From contig NC_079204.1 of assembly GCF_026745355.1 (NCBI RefSeq), positions 47,538,285-47,602,284 of the forward strand: a stretch of 64,000 bases of DNA. Direction: 5' to 3'. The DNA is from Beta vulgaris subsp. vulgaris (Eukaryota; Streptophyta; Magnoliopsida; Caryophyllales; Amaranthaceae). Each line of letters starts with the position of its first letter. Positions within the stretch are counted from its first letter, which is position 1. Below, in pieces: positions 20,932 to 32,232 of this stretch. The translations under genes and the position numbers were made by a program. A model generated the notes under the pieces. That model did no database searches. It was given only the letters and a program-made list of their open reading frames with translations, and was not told where the DNA came from.

Positions 20932-23031
20932 CTAGCATGTTTTGTATGCGATGCATGCGGTAACATGTTTTTAGTTAGGCAAACTTTCGTAATCTATTAA
21001 GCTGCTATCTGATTTCATATGCTCGCAATAGGTCTAGTATTTTAGTTACTCATTTTTTTTTCTTTTATTTTGTTTAACTTTTTTTTATCTTTTACCGAAT
21101 TTATCGTCTAATTTTTCAGTTTGGTTAATTATTTACTCTATATTTCTTTATTTTTATTACAAATATAAATTTATTATAAATATTTTTGCCAGTTATGCTT
21201 GTGAGATGTCTTCTATATTTGTGTAATTTTTTGACTTTTGAATTGGATTTGTAGAAAAAACTAAGGACATACAATTTTATTTCTGTTAAGTTATTTATGT
21301 ATGTATGAATATTGAAGGATAGATTTTAAATTTCAACATTATAAGGATAATTTAGTAATATAATAGAGGACACCCCATAGCCTCTTCCCTTTCCTTATGT
21401 AGTATAACAATTCATGCACGCGATGCTTGCTTCACTTTTTTAGAACATAATTTATAACTTTTTTGGGCATAAACAAAGGAAAAATTTGAACATTAGACAT
21501 GTTTTTTGGGCTATCTAATTTTGTTTATTTAGCCTACATCACTTAACCAAACCCGTTTTTTATTATTTATTTTATTTATACTTTCTTTAAGATTTTTAAA
21601 ATTAAAACTCATGAGCGATAGAAGAATGTTATTAGCAGATTTATTAAGGATTTTTTTATATTTTTATCAACAAAATATTTTGTTTTAATTGAATCATTTC
21701 ACTTTGTTAATTGATAATATTTTCCTTTTTGATTTACTACTTGATTGTGTATTGATTGATCAAATATTTGATTGATATATTTTTCTTTGTTTATTTTTTT
21801 ATGTTATATTTGAGTTTGTTTTTCTTTCATTTATTTTTTTTGGTAGAATAGTTGATTTACTTAGGGGTAATTAAGTAAATTTATTTTGGGATCTCCCCCA
21901 TTCCCTTACTAACAATTTACGCACGCAATGCGTGCCTCATTTTTTTTTAAAACACAAAGTTTACCGTTTTTAGGCATTAGCAAGGGTAAAATTTGATCCA
22001 TAATCCCAAAATTGTAACCGGAAAGTATAAACTAAATTCACTTTTTTTTTCCTTGTCTAACTTCTAAACTCTGTTTTCAAACATTGATATTTAAAATTTT
22101 CATCATTTTAAATTTTGTCATTTTCTAAATTTTAACACTTTGAACTTCAATTATATTTGAAATAAAATTTTAAATTATTCATACACAATTTGATATTGGA
22201 ATTTTTTTTAGAAAAACAAAAATTATTACTTTTCGCAAATTAATGTAGTTTTTTTTCTGAAAATAAATTTTTGCAAAAGTTGGTCGGAAAAAGTTTGATA
22301 TTGTTTTGGTTTCCAAAATTTATTTCTGAACATGGATTTTTTGCAAAATTTTTGGGTAAAAATTTTAATTTTGGCATTTTTTTTATAGAAAAAACTAAAT
22401 TTGTTTTATATGAAAATGAATTAAATTCAAGTCTGGTTGTATAAAAGCCCTTTTGAACTCATTGTTATCATCTCCATTTTTTTAACTACATAATAGTCGA
22501 CTAAGTTGTTATTGTTTATTTCAACTAATGTGAAATAATTTTGAAGGTTAAAAGAATTATGTACCTTTTTGGAAGTTCGCAAATTGCCGATGGATGAATG
22601 TGTGATATTGCTGTCAAAATCTTATGTTTTTTCTCAGATTTGTGTTTATAGGTAACTTTTGTGAGTATGTAATTGTGAATGGTTCTTTAGAATAGTGATT
22701 GTAAGTACATTTTTCAAAATGTTTTTGTATGTAATGATCTAGGTTATTAGTTCTAGTTTGTATGTTAATTTTAAGTTTTAATAAAGTTTCTTGATTATTT
22801 AAGTGATTTGCGTGATTTGTGTAACGTGATTTTCTTAATTGTATGAGTGATTTGTAAAGTTTCTTCTTTTAAGTGATTTGTGAGTGAGTGTTGTAAATTA
22901 ATCTTCGGTAGTTTTCTTTGAGTGTTGATTTTTGATTTTGACATTCCTTTTGTAATTTAGAAAGGGAATGGGGTAAAATAGGCATTTCAAAAGAGGACAC
23001 CATTGCTCCCCCTTCCCTTATATAATAGAGA
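20932..23031 (-). mobile_element. Helitron, three head-to-tail units
   Basis: On the minus strand it begins TCTCTATTATATAAGGG at 23031 and ends in a GCATGC-rich hairpin followed by CTAG at 20932. The flanking bases are A before TC and T after CTAG, as expected for Helitron insertion between A and T. Inside, two further unit borders are seen near 21405 and 21910, each with a hairpin such as GCACGCAATGCGTGC and a GGACACC(CCATAGC)CTCTTCCCTTTCCTTAT-type start. It is AT-rich and noncoding, with no RepHel gene, so it is non-autonomous. Confidence 0.75.
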
Positions 23032-23530
23032 TATAATAAAGATATACCTTCTCATTTATCACCCCTTCCATTCACAATCATTCTTTATATTTGTGTTTCT
23101 ATTACCCCCTTTAATACATCACCTTTAATTCAAGCGTATCCTAAACGTAGTGATTACAATTATATATCAGAACAAAAAAAAAGACCAAGGAAAATTCTCC
23201 AAAGTGCACTTTCGAGGAAGATGAGCAAGTATATGTAACCATTGACTAGTACTTCCATTAATAACCAATCATGATCTTCTAATGGCAATTGATAAGGAAG
23301 AAAAATTGTGGTCTTGCTTGCTTTATTTTTATTTTTGTTTTCTGGTTTCTCCGTCTCTTTCACCAAGTCTTGCCACTAGTAATACGAGTCAAGTGCGGGT
23401 CCAACAAACAATGGACAATATCTTTATTGTGGAAGACAAACAAAAGCTAATAATGTACTATACTAAATAGATCATCCTTCTGTATGCTTTACTTGAAGGG
23501 ATCAACTCTGTTAGTTGTTTCCAATTCTCC
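23032..23530. other. 5' flank of the LRK10L1-class receptor kinase
   Basis: The first 80 bp complete the host repeat interrupted by the Helitron. The rest is the upstream region of the kinase gene. I could not pick a convincing TATA box. A 62-codon frame (23282-23470) with a hydrophobic start has no partner exon and is probably chance. Confidence 0.4.
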
Positions 23531-26500
23531 ATGACTTCTCAAGTCTTCCCATTATACTTCTACACCTTAACCATCTTCATTATCCTCCTTACTTTGCGCG
23601 CCACAAATGGTGCCGAAAACCCATATGAGATATGCTCGCATCCATTGTCACTGTTGTGTGGGAGCATTCATACCAATGTCAGTTATCCATTTTGGGGGCT
23701 GGGGAGGCCAAAACGCTGTGGCCACCCAGCTCTTCAGCTAACATCATGTTATAAGGATTTTCCTGTAGTGAAAATTGGATATGATGGACTGAATTATGAC
23801 ATACTTGACATCCAAAAATCGTCTCGAAAAACGATCATTCGACTCCGAGGCTACTCTGAGAATCATACCACTTGTCCTTTTCCTCTCAACAACAAAATTT
23901 TTGATAAGCTCTTTCAATTCACTGATAATGTTGAGAATGTTACCTTATCCTACAAGTTGAAAGACTTGAGTTATCCAGAAATTATTTCCAGATGCTCTAC
24001 TAACAGCTCAGACAGCCATACCACAATTTACTACGACGAGGCTGACATGGAAGACGCCCAACTGACTGAAGTGATCAAACGACTTATGTCTTGCAAAAGG
24101 AGTAAAGTTCTTGTTCTTAAAAAAGAACTGAATGCTTTTTGCCAATCAGAATCAAACAAAACACTTTATGATATCTGGAAGCAGGGGTTCGAGGTGGAAT
24201 TTCAAGAATCCCCAGCTTGTTCTGAGTGTCAAATATCTGGCGGGATATGTGGATCATCATTAAATAATACAGAGGAGGATGACTGCTTCCACAAGGACCC
24301 AAGAGCAGCCGCAGGTAAATATATACTACTGTGTCTGTGTGTGAAGCAATTTCTCCAATACATCATAAATTCATAATTATTGGTATAGTGGTATGTTTGG
24401 CATAATTGTTACTTGTTAGTAGTCATACTGATGATGCTGTGTGCCTTAATTATTGGTATAGTCAAATGTGGATCATCATCAAATGATACAGAGGATGACT
24501 GCTCCCCAAAGCACCGAAAATCAGGTAATATATAATTCATCTGTTAAGCATTTAGTAGATTATTATTGGTATATGACTATGTTTGGCATGATTGTTACTA
24601 GTCACCAGGCCCACCATACACTCTGTCTCAATCTTTAGAGTTTTAAATCTACTTTTTTTCTGATTTTTCTGCAGGAAAATGGAAACTCATCGTTGGCTTA
24701 GGTAATACTCACTCCATTTCTTTTAATCTACCCACTTTCCTTTTTGGTTTGTTTCGGTTTAGTCTACACGTTATTGCTTTTTCTATTCTCGTTAATATAT
24801 CTCATTTACTTCCTCTCTCCACTTTTTCAGTTTTTCTCTTACTCTTGTACTTCCTCTTTGTTCTCCACCAAAGTAAAGTGAAGTGCGGGAGTACTCCTTG
24901 TTATTTGATTTACTCTGCAAAAAGTATCTCAAATATTCTAGATTCAACAACTTTGACTTCATATTTAGATTTAACCACTGTGTATATAAATTTCGAAATT
25001 CATAAAAGAAAATATTAACAATCATGTGTTTAGATTATACGACTATATTTATCTTTAACTTTATTACAAATGGCACTTGATTTGGAATTAGTGTAAGTAA
25101 ATCAAGGAGATGAACCCGTAACTTCTAATCATCTGCCAACATAAATTTAACCAGGTGTTCGTGAAAGGTTCGATAGTTATTGTTTTGTATTAATGCTGAA
25201 GGATATATTATGAATTCGAGTTAACTGATATCATCTCCCTTTTTCAGCCGTCCCAGGGGTTTTCTTGATACTTCTAAGCGTTGTAGCACTTAATGTTGGT
25301 TTATGGTGTTACATGAAACCCAAGCTCCGTTCTCATACGCTACTGTCACGTAGACTTAGCTCTGATCCTATGAACTCAGACCTTGAAATTGGCAGCTCCT
25401 TCTGTGGTATACCAATCTTATCGTACAGTGAGCTCCAAGAAGCAACCAACAATTTCGACGAGTCCCAAGAACTAGGAGACGGTGGCTTTGGAATTGTGTA
25501 CTATGGTGAGATCCTAAAAATAACAAACAAATTTACTGTTGATATGTAGCAAAATCTGCCACATTTAAATTAATTAATCACTGATATATACTACGCAATC
25601 TAGGGAAACTCAGAGATGGGAGAGAAGTAGCAGTGAAGCGTTTATATGAGAAAAATTACAAGCGGATAGGACAGTTTATGAATGAAATTGAGATCCTTGC
25701 ACGCTTACGCCACCCCAACCTAGTTACACTATATGGGTGCACCTCGAGAAATAGTCGCGAGCTTCTCCTTGTTTATGAATTCATTCGCAATGGAACAGTA
25801 GCTGATCATCTTCATGGGGATCGAAAAGGGTCTGAAATCCTCTCTTGGTGTATCCGTATGAAGATTGCCACTGAAACAGCCACTGCATTGGCATATCTCC
25901 ATTCTTCTGACATCATACACCGTGATGTAAAAACAAACAATATCCTCCTTGACAACAACTTCTCTGTCAAAGTAGCTGATTTCGGCCTCTCAAGGCTGTT
26001 TCCTGGTGATGCCACCCATGTCTCCACCGTACCACAAGGCACTCCCGGTTATCTTGACCCTGAATATCGCAAATTCTACCAAGTTACAAATAAAAGTGAT
26101 GTTTATAGCTTTGGGGTTGTCCTTGTTGAGCTGATATCTTCATTGCCTGCAATTGACCTCAGTAGGCAACAGGATGAGATTAATCTATCCGATTACGCCA
26201 TGAAAAGAATCCAACATGGTACATTATTAACCGAGTTGGTTGATCAGAAACTTGACTTTGAGTCAAATTTCAAGGTGAAGAGAATGATAACTCTGGTTGC
26301 AGAGCTGGCATTTCAGTGTTTACAACAAGAGAAGGAACTTAGACCATGTATGACTGAGGTTCTTGAGGCCTTGAAGCAGATTGAAAATGTCAATTACGAG
26401 GAATTGGAGGCAGAATATATGGACCACTTTATAGCAACAGCCAAGATAGAATCTGTGTCAGAGGATAGTGAGACTAAGCCGCCTCCAGAAAATTCAGAGC

Positions 26501-26568
26501 AGCCGCCATCACCAAACTCTGTAATAGTTAATTGGGTTAGCAGGTCTAGTACTAACACCAGCAGCTAA
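23531..26568 (+). CDS. LRK10L1-class receptor-like kinase (rust-resistance Lr10-like)
   Basis: Five exons, all phase 1 joins with GT-AG sites: 23531-24314, 24462-24524, 24675-24701, 25248-25505, 25604-26568; about 698 residues. It has a signal peptide ([16 protein letters not shown]), a GUB_WAK-binding domain (C-x-CG...[15 protein letters not shown]), a WAK-associated C-terminal domain with [12 protein letters not shown], a membrane helix ([17 protein letters not shown]), and a kinase: [47 protein letters not shown]. All catalytic residues are present (RD type). The family binds wall polysaccharide or unknown ligands at the plasma membrane and acts in defence and stress signalling. No stop or frameshift is seen, so it looks functional. 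Exon 2 is a small duplicate of the end of exon 1. Confidence 0.9.
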
Positions 26569-26728
26569 ATTCTTTCCTACACGTACCATGTAAATATTTT
26601 TTACTCCCAGTAGGTCTGTTGGGTTTTATAAAACTGAAGAAGAATAAAAGAAGGAAGATGTGATGCTATTGTTGGTGGGAAGATCTTGTTGCATTGTCAA
26701 CTGTCAAGGCAATTGATGCTTCTTTTGT

Positions 26729-26936
26729 GACGAAATGCAATGTACCAGTGAATTGTACTTTCCGCAGTGGATATACATGCGAGTTGAACATGCACATGAT
26801 GTTGCAATTCCTGTTATCATGAACGATAAAGAAAAAGCATCCGTAAAGAAGATGATTTTAGTGAGCTTATGGTCCATACAATCGTACCCCTCTAAGTTGG
26901 CCATCAATGAGTACAGTTACAGAGAATCAGACATGT
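26729..26936 (+). pseudogene. LRK10L2 kinase C-terminal fragment
   Basis: About 200 bp matching 13391-13590 in the LRK10L2-class kinase exon. The reading (CTSELYFPQWIYMRVEHAHD, then KKMILVSLW) equals the last kinase helices of that protein, but the RPSM motif is lost by a small deletion and the frame stops at 26936. The rest of the kinase is missing. It lies 160 bp after the stop of the LRK10L1-class gene, showing that an LRK10L2 kinase once stood directly downstream. Confidence 0.85.
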
Positions 26937-28082
26937 AAATGCCCATCTTTTAGTATTTGATAAAGTTCTAATTCTTTTTGCTTAACAGAATGTATTATGT
27001 TTATTCTTCAGCATGAAAGTATATGAATTGAGGTTTGAAACTCACATAGGTTCTGCTCTTGAAAATACAGTAATTGCTCAAGGTCAGCATGACATTTGTG
27101 TATTCTTCAGCATGAAAGTACATGAATTAAATGTAACTTTATACTATTAAGATAAGATTATAGGTTAATTTATTCATCCGTAAAACATACATTTTAGTAG
27201 TAAAAAGACATTTTTTGGCGTCTGTTTAATCCAGTACTGCACATATAAGATATATTCTTCAGTACGGATTATCATCATCTTCAACTGCTGGTGGTTTTTT
27301 GAAAAATGTCAATTGAAAATTATAGAAGCAATGAACTAAAATAGCAAAGAATGTAGACATAATAAACAATCTGAATTATATTCTGAAGAAAAAAACTTTC
27401 TGAGTTGAGATATAAATAAACTAGAGCAGAACTGCAGAAGACAGAAGATGCAGACATGCAGTAGTGATAAAAACCAATAGAGCTATGATAATTGTCAAAC
27501 TTAATTCATCTGAGTTGTTTACTAGTGCTATAGACCCTACATTGAAGGGAAATTATGATGGGAGGCAGGCGAATTGTATGCTTTTATTGGGGTTGGCTTG
27601 CTGGCTGTTGCCATCCAAACCCAACTATTAGGCCGTCTGCAGGATATGTTTCAAAGTAATTGCTGTTTGTGAATATTAAATAACATCTATAAGTGTTTGA
27701 GAAAATGAATATAAATGTATAAAAGATAAATTTTCATTCCATGATTGTGCAGAAGAAGAACGCTAGTTCTTACATTTGAAATTTGTTCATACCTATGCTT
27801 TTATGAGGTGAACAGGGAAATCGAATTACATAATACTAATACAATGTCTTTTACAATCTTTTGTTGAAATAAGATGATCTGAGCATAGAGTGACAGCTTA
27901 TATTGTGAGCTAAATTTATTTTAATTTGGCGAATCATCCCAACTTGTGATATCTTAATCCTTCATCTCCTTGACTGTATTTGAGTTTGTAAGATTAGTTG
28001 TTCTATTGTTTGACTTAGTGATTGCGAACTTGAAGATTCTGGTATCAATTTAGACCATCTAATCAGGCTAGTTCGATGAACA
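26937..28082. other. Intergenic stretch between kinase and phosphatase genes
   Basis: AT-rich and noncoding. A short direct repeat (TTCTTCAGCATGAAAGTA.ATGAATT) occurs at about 27005 and 27103. It probably contains the 3' UTR of the phosphatase, which reads leftward. Nothing else is recognised. Confidence 0.4.
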
Positions 28083-29165
28083 CTAAGCTACCTCCACCGG
28101 AAACTTGTCTTCAGAATGTCTTCGCCATAGATAATATGCAGCTACAATCCACCTAGGATGCACCAGGAACTTGCCTTCTCGAACCGCCCAACAAGACTTC
28201 TCCGTGCCAACATCAACGGAAACAACATGGGTGACACAAGAGTTGATTTCATTCGAACATATAGCCCCCAACTCTTCCGCCATCTTCCACAAACGGTGAT
28301 TAGCAGCATCATAGTTTCTAGGGAAAACCCCACCAAATACTATCTTACAACCTCTTAAAACTTCCTGTTTTGTTGTTTTTAGCACTTGCCTCACATCTCT
28401 AACAACAACATTTGCACAATTATTATCATAAAATTCGTGGTGTATTTGTGTAAGAACGCGGAGAATATTTGCAAGTGCTCCATCACATTCATCCTCATCT
28501 TTGTTCAATTGAGAAAGAGACTTGCAGTTATTATACCCAAAATTACTACTACTTGAAGAAAAGTAGCAATATTTATCCATCAAAATCAAATTTTCTTTGT
28601 GCTCTTCCCAAACTGCTTCTGTATCATCAAGTACCACAGCTAAACTCTCTGGTATCTTTAGAACATCTAGCCCTTTTTTATTTCTTTCAGGATAATCATC
28701 TTTAGAAATTATTCTCGACTTAAAATACTCGTTTTCAGGATCAAGAAGTTTTGCCATCTCTAATGCATAAGTACGGTTCCCCATAGTGTAAATACACAAT
28801 TCGAACATTGTATTTGCTTCTTGTAAAAACCTATTAACAAACGGTCTCAACTTCGTAATGATCCCTATATTATTTAGTCTAAACAAAGAGGATATAGTTT
28901 GATCCTTTAAGTACTCCTCATTCAAACCTAAGTTCGCTAATCGAATCGAATGAAGCAACGTATGATCTAGATCAAGAACTAGATATAGTTTCTTTTGGTT
29001 TAGTAAAGAATTAACTTCCGGATTATGTATATTATGAGGCAGATACACAGGCTTATCTAAAGTCTTACCGCACCATATACACCAATTGTTGAAGCAATTG
29101 ATATGCAAACATGGATGATTTATATGATCTGTTTTAAGTCTGTTGATTAAATTTTGAGTGCTCAT
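28083..29165 (-). CDS. FCP1/CPL4-like CTD phosphatase with BRCT domain
   Basis: Intronless frame of 360 codons. It has a short Cys/His N terminus (CLHINCFNNWCIWCGKTL), an FCP-homology phosphatase with LVLDLDHTLLHS (the DxDxT nucleophile motif), the IYTMGNRTYA segment and VVLDDTEAVW with the second Asp pair, then a C-terminal BRCT domain (CKIVFGGVFPRN ... THVVSVDVGTEK ... VHPRWIVAAYYLW). This is the arrangement of plant CPL4 and related proteins, which remove phosphate from the C-terminal repeats of RNA polymerase II in the nucleus. It is slightly shorter than typical CPL4. Single-exon members are common in this family; it may be a retro- or tandem duplicate. Reading frame and motifs are intact. 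Confidence 0.88.
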   Translation of the reverse strand: MSTQNLINRLKTDHINHPCLHINCFNNWCIWCGKTLDKPVYLPHNIHNPEVNSLLNQKKLYLVLDLDHTLLHSIRLANLGLNEEYLKDQTISSLFRLNNIGIITKLRPFVNRFLQEANTMFELCIYTMGNRTYALEMAKLLDPENEYFKSRIISKDDYPERNKKGLDVLKIPESLAVVLDDTEAVWEEHKENLILMDKYCYFSSSSSNFGYNNCKSLSQLNKDEDECDGALANILRVLTQIHHEFYDNNCANVVVRDVRQVLKTTKQEVLRGCKIVFGGVFPRNYDAANHRLWKMAEELGAICSNEINSCVTHVVSVDVGTEKSCWAVREGKFLVHPRWIVAAYYLWRRHSEDKFPVEVA

Positions 29166-29286
29166 TGTTGATTGTTGATTATTGATTATTTTGTGGTTCG
29201 AATTTTTCGTTTGACAAAGATTTGTACTACCAGAAATCGATCGCTAGAGAAATATGATATGGTGCGTTGTGCCTCCCTTATTCTTC

Positions 29287-29294
29287 CTTTTATA
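29287..29294 (-). promoter_or_regulatory. TATA box of the CPL4-like gene
   Basis: The minus strand reads CTTATAAAAGGAAG here, about 120 bp upstream of the ATG at 29165. The expected start site near 29260 gives a leader of about 95 nt. Confidence 0.55.
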
Positions 29295-29592
29295 AGCGGT
29301 CTGAGGAAGGACTTGATAACTTCGGATAAGGAATACTGAATTTGACACCAATTCGGACTAGGAAAAGAAAGCAGAGTCCCACTTGGAAAGAAATAAATAT
29401 ACAAATATGAATGTATCAGCCAATCAGAGAAGAGGGGAGCTCTCTTTTAGTATGAACTATGGTCAACGGTGAACCCCACTAAAATAAATTTTGATTTTAT
29501 ACAACTTTTTATAGATTATGAAAATGTGTAGTTTATTTTTGTAAGGATTTGTAGATTTGCACCCACTGAAATAAATAAAAAAATCTTACAAC

Positions 29593-31050
29593 CACTAATT
29601 TATTAGAATTTTTTCCCTAGATATTATTAATGGCCATTTTAATTTCCTTTATGTGTCAAAGTTACAATTAATTCCCTCCATATCCTCAATGTAGGACAAG
29701 GACGAGGAAAATTATTTTATTTGCGCTTGCAAAACCGCTACTTGAATTGGCGATTCTGTAATATAACGTGCTAACTTGAATAGCGATCTATTAATAACAA
29801 AACCGCCACTTTCATTAGCAGTTTATTATGTTAACTGCTAATTATGTCAATAGCGATCTCCTCGTCCTCATAGCGATAACATTTCTTGCTTCCCTCATTC
29901 TCCTCTATTGCTTACCCACAACATTCCGCTCATAGCGGTCACCACTCTCCACCACTACCATACGTACCTTGTGTTGCAAATCGAGAGGCCACTTTCACAA
30001 CCTTAAAAGTTGTCTAAAGAGAATTCTCCACCTTAAACAACCAATATAAATCCACAATCAATCCTTTATAAATTTACAACAATAATAAAATACTTTAAAC
30101 CCTTCTGAAAAGTGTTTAAAAACCTTTCCCATCATCAAAAATTAGTTTACAACCTCCTAGTATAGTATTTACTACACTAGTTGTCAAAAATCTCAAAAAT
30201 CATGTCTAAATCATGGAAACTCCAACACCAACACTCTTTTCAAATTTACAGCAATATATTCTATACTAAACTCTTTTTATTTAAACATACTAAAATATAC
30301 TTAAAATCATAAGAATACTCAATTTCAGAAACATAATAAGTAAATCTGAATTTTTATTTCTTCATTACATAAATTAAATAATCTTAGATTCACAATTGAA
30401 TAGTCAAACTATATAACTTTTAAACATAAACACATTAAAAATCATCCTTAAAAATATAAACTTTGCATTAAATAAAACTTGAGAAGAAAGAAAATAACCA
30501 AAGCAAGAAGAGGAGGGAGGACGTGCGACACGGGGACGACAAACAAGTTATTGTGATTTTACTTTTTTCAAAATTATCAACTCTAAATGAAGTTTAATTT
30601 TTACAAATAATTGAACAATTAATAATGTAGGTACCCTATTGCATATATAATTGGAATTTTGTGAATTCGTAAATTGAATTTGTAGTATGTGTTGTGTTGT
30701 GTTAGTAATTTTGTGAATTTTCGATTTAGGGCCTTTTATTGGTAATATGTTGTGTGAATTTTGAAAAAAAAAAAAAAAATCTTCCCCTTATACAAAATTG
30801 CTACCACAAGTAGCAGTTTTCCTTCGTATAATACCGCTACCTGAGGTGGCAATTTCTGCTACCTCAGCCATCGACTTACCATGAGATAAACAACTAGTTT
30901 GAGTAGCGATTTTATTTGAGGAAAATATAAAAAAATATTGTGTGCATGATGACATGGACGATATGCAAGGAAATAAGTTTAACTTTGGCGCATAGAAAGA
31001 ATTAAAACTCCCTTTAGCATTATCTAGGGAAAAATTCTATTATATTAGTG
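29593..31050. mobile_element. CACTA-like TIR element carrying an LTR fragment
   Basis: Begins CACTAATTTATTAG and ends ATATTAGTG, with inverted repeats of about 90 bp (29593-29685 against 30965-31050; shared core TAGAATTTTTTCCCTAGATA, one T fewer on the right). Short motifs (CCGCTAC, AGCGAT, TAGCGG) repeat inside both ends like CACTA subterminal repeats. No 3-bp target duplication is seen (AAC, TCA). The middle, about 29985-30545, matches 40605-41225 in the LTR of the gypsy element to the right. No transposase is present. Confidence 0.6.
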
Positions 31051-31099
31051 TCATTGTGTACATAGCATGTCCACCAAGATTTAGGTAAGACAGAATTAC

Positions 31100-31640
31100 T
31101 AAACTTGTATGCTATGAGTGCTCTTCTTCACTCTTTAAATAAATCAGAATATCATCAATGATTACCACAACGAACTTATCTAAGAACTCATGGAATATCC
31201 TATACATTAAATCCATAAATCTGGACGGACCATTGATCAACCCAAACGACATCACAGTAAACACATAATGACTATAATGCGTACTTAATGCATCTTAGGT
31301 ATATCCTTATCATCTACCTTCAATTGGTGATACCCCGAACGCAAATCAATCTTCGAGAATATGCTCGCTCCATCAATTAGTCAAACAGGTCATTTGTCCT
31401 AGGCAAAATATACTTGTTCTTGATGGTTACATTGTTCAACTCCCTATAATCGATGCACAATATCATACTCCCATCTTTCTTCTTCACAAACAACACAGGA
31501 GCTCCCCAAGGTGATGCACTAGGTCTAATATAACCCTTATCCAACAACTCTTGCAACTACATCTTCAACTCACTCATCTCAAAAGGTGTCATTTTATAAG
31601 GTGCCTTAGATATAAGTGCATTTCCAGGAACTAAGTCTAT
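31100..31640 (-). pseudogene. Gypsy reverse transcriptase fragment
   Basis: Minus-strand RT pieces in shifting frames: [15 protein letters not shown] sequence near 31500, [20 protein letters not shown] near 31370-31310, and a VVVIIDDIL active-site block near 31160 (family YxDD, here IIDD). Multiple frameshifts and stops. The rest of pol was lost at the CACTA-like element border. Confidence 0.7.
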
Positions 31641-31749
31641 GGTGAACTCAACTCTTTTGTAGGCGACATACCCAAAATCTCACTCGAAAATACATCCATA
31701 AACTCATTCACGCTTGGAACATTCTCGATCTTCAATCCAACCTCTTTAC

Positions 31750-32232
31750 TCACATCTTGCACACTACTGAAAATAGCTCACACCCCTTCTTCATCAACTT
31801 CTTCACTTGCATTGCAGAAATAATTCCAAAGTTCTTAGGCTTCCCAAAACGTTGATACGAAGTTAACTTTCCCAAAAGGCTTCTCAACACTACTTTCTGA
31901 GCTTCATAGTCTATTTTGGCCTTATAGAAACCTAACCAATTCATCCCAAGAATAACATTTAGGTCTCCCAAATTGAAGTCTATCAAATCAGAAGGAAATA
32001 CACTATCTCCTATCTTCAAAGGCAAATCTTTAAACAACTTGGTACACCTTATGATCTCTCTAGGTAGGTATACTAATAGGCAAATCAATCACCTTAAAAT
32101 CTACCAACCCCAGACTCTTAATGGCAGACAACGAAACAAACGAATAAGTCGCCCATAATCAAATAATGGTTTAACGAGAACATAGTTAATAGAAAAAGTA
32201 CCAGAAACTACGTCGACAGATCGTTCAACTAA
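31750..32232 (-). pseudogene. Gypsy aspartic protease
   Basis: The open part (32088-31750) encodes VFPSDLIDFNLGDLNVILGMNWLGFYKAKIDYEAQ in two adjoining stretches, the C-terminal half of a gypsy retropepsin with the flap-side LGMNWL motif. The part with the active-site Asp lies rightward and is separated by the CACTA insertion at 32233. The frame ends with a stop at 31750, before the RT. Confidence 0.7.

Noticed and set aside
23282..23470. 62-codon frame with a signal-peptide-like start before the receptor kinase
   Set aside because: Too short, no splice partner in phase and no similarity to the ectodomain; the antisense frame is equally open.
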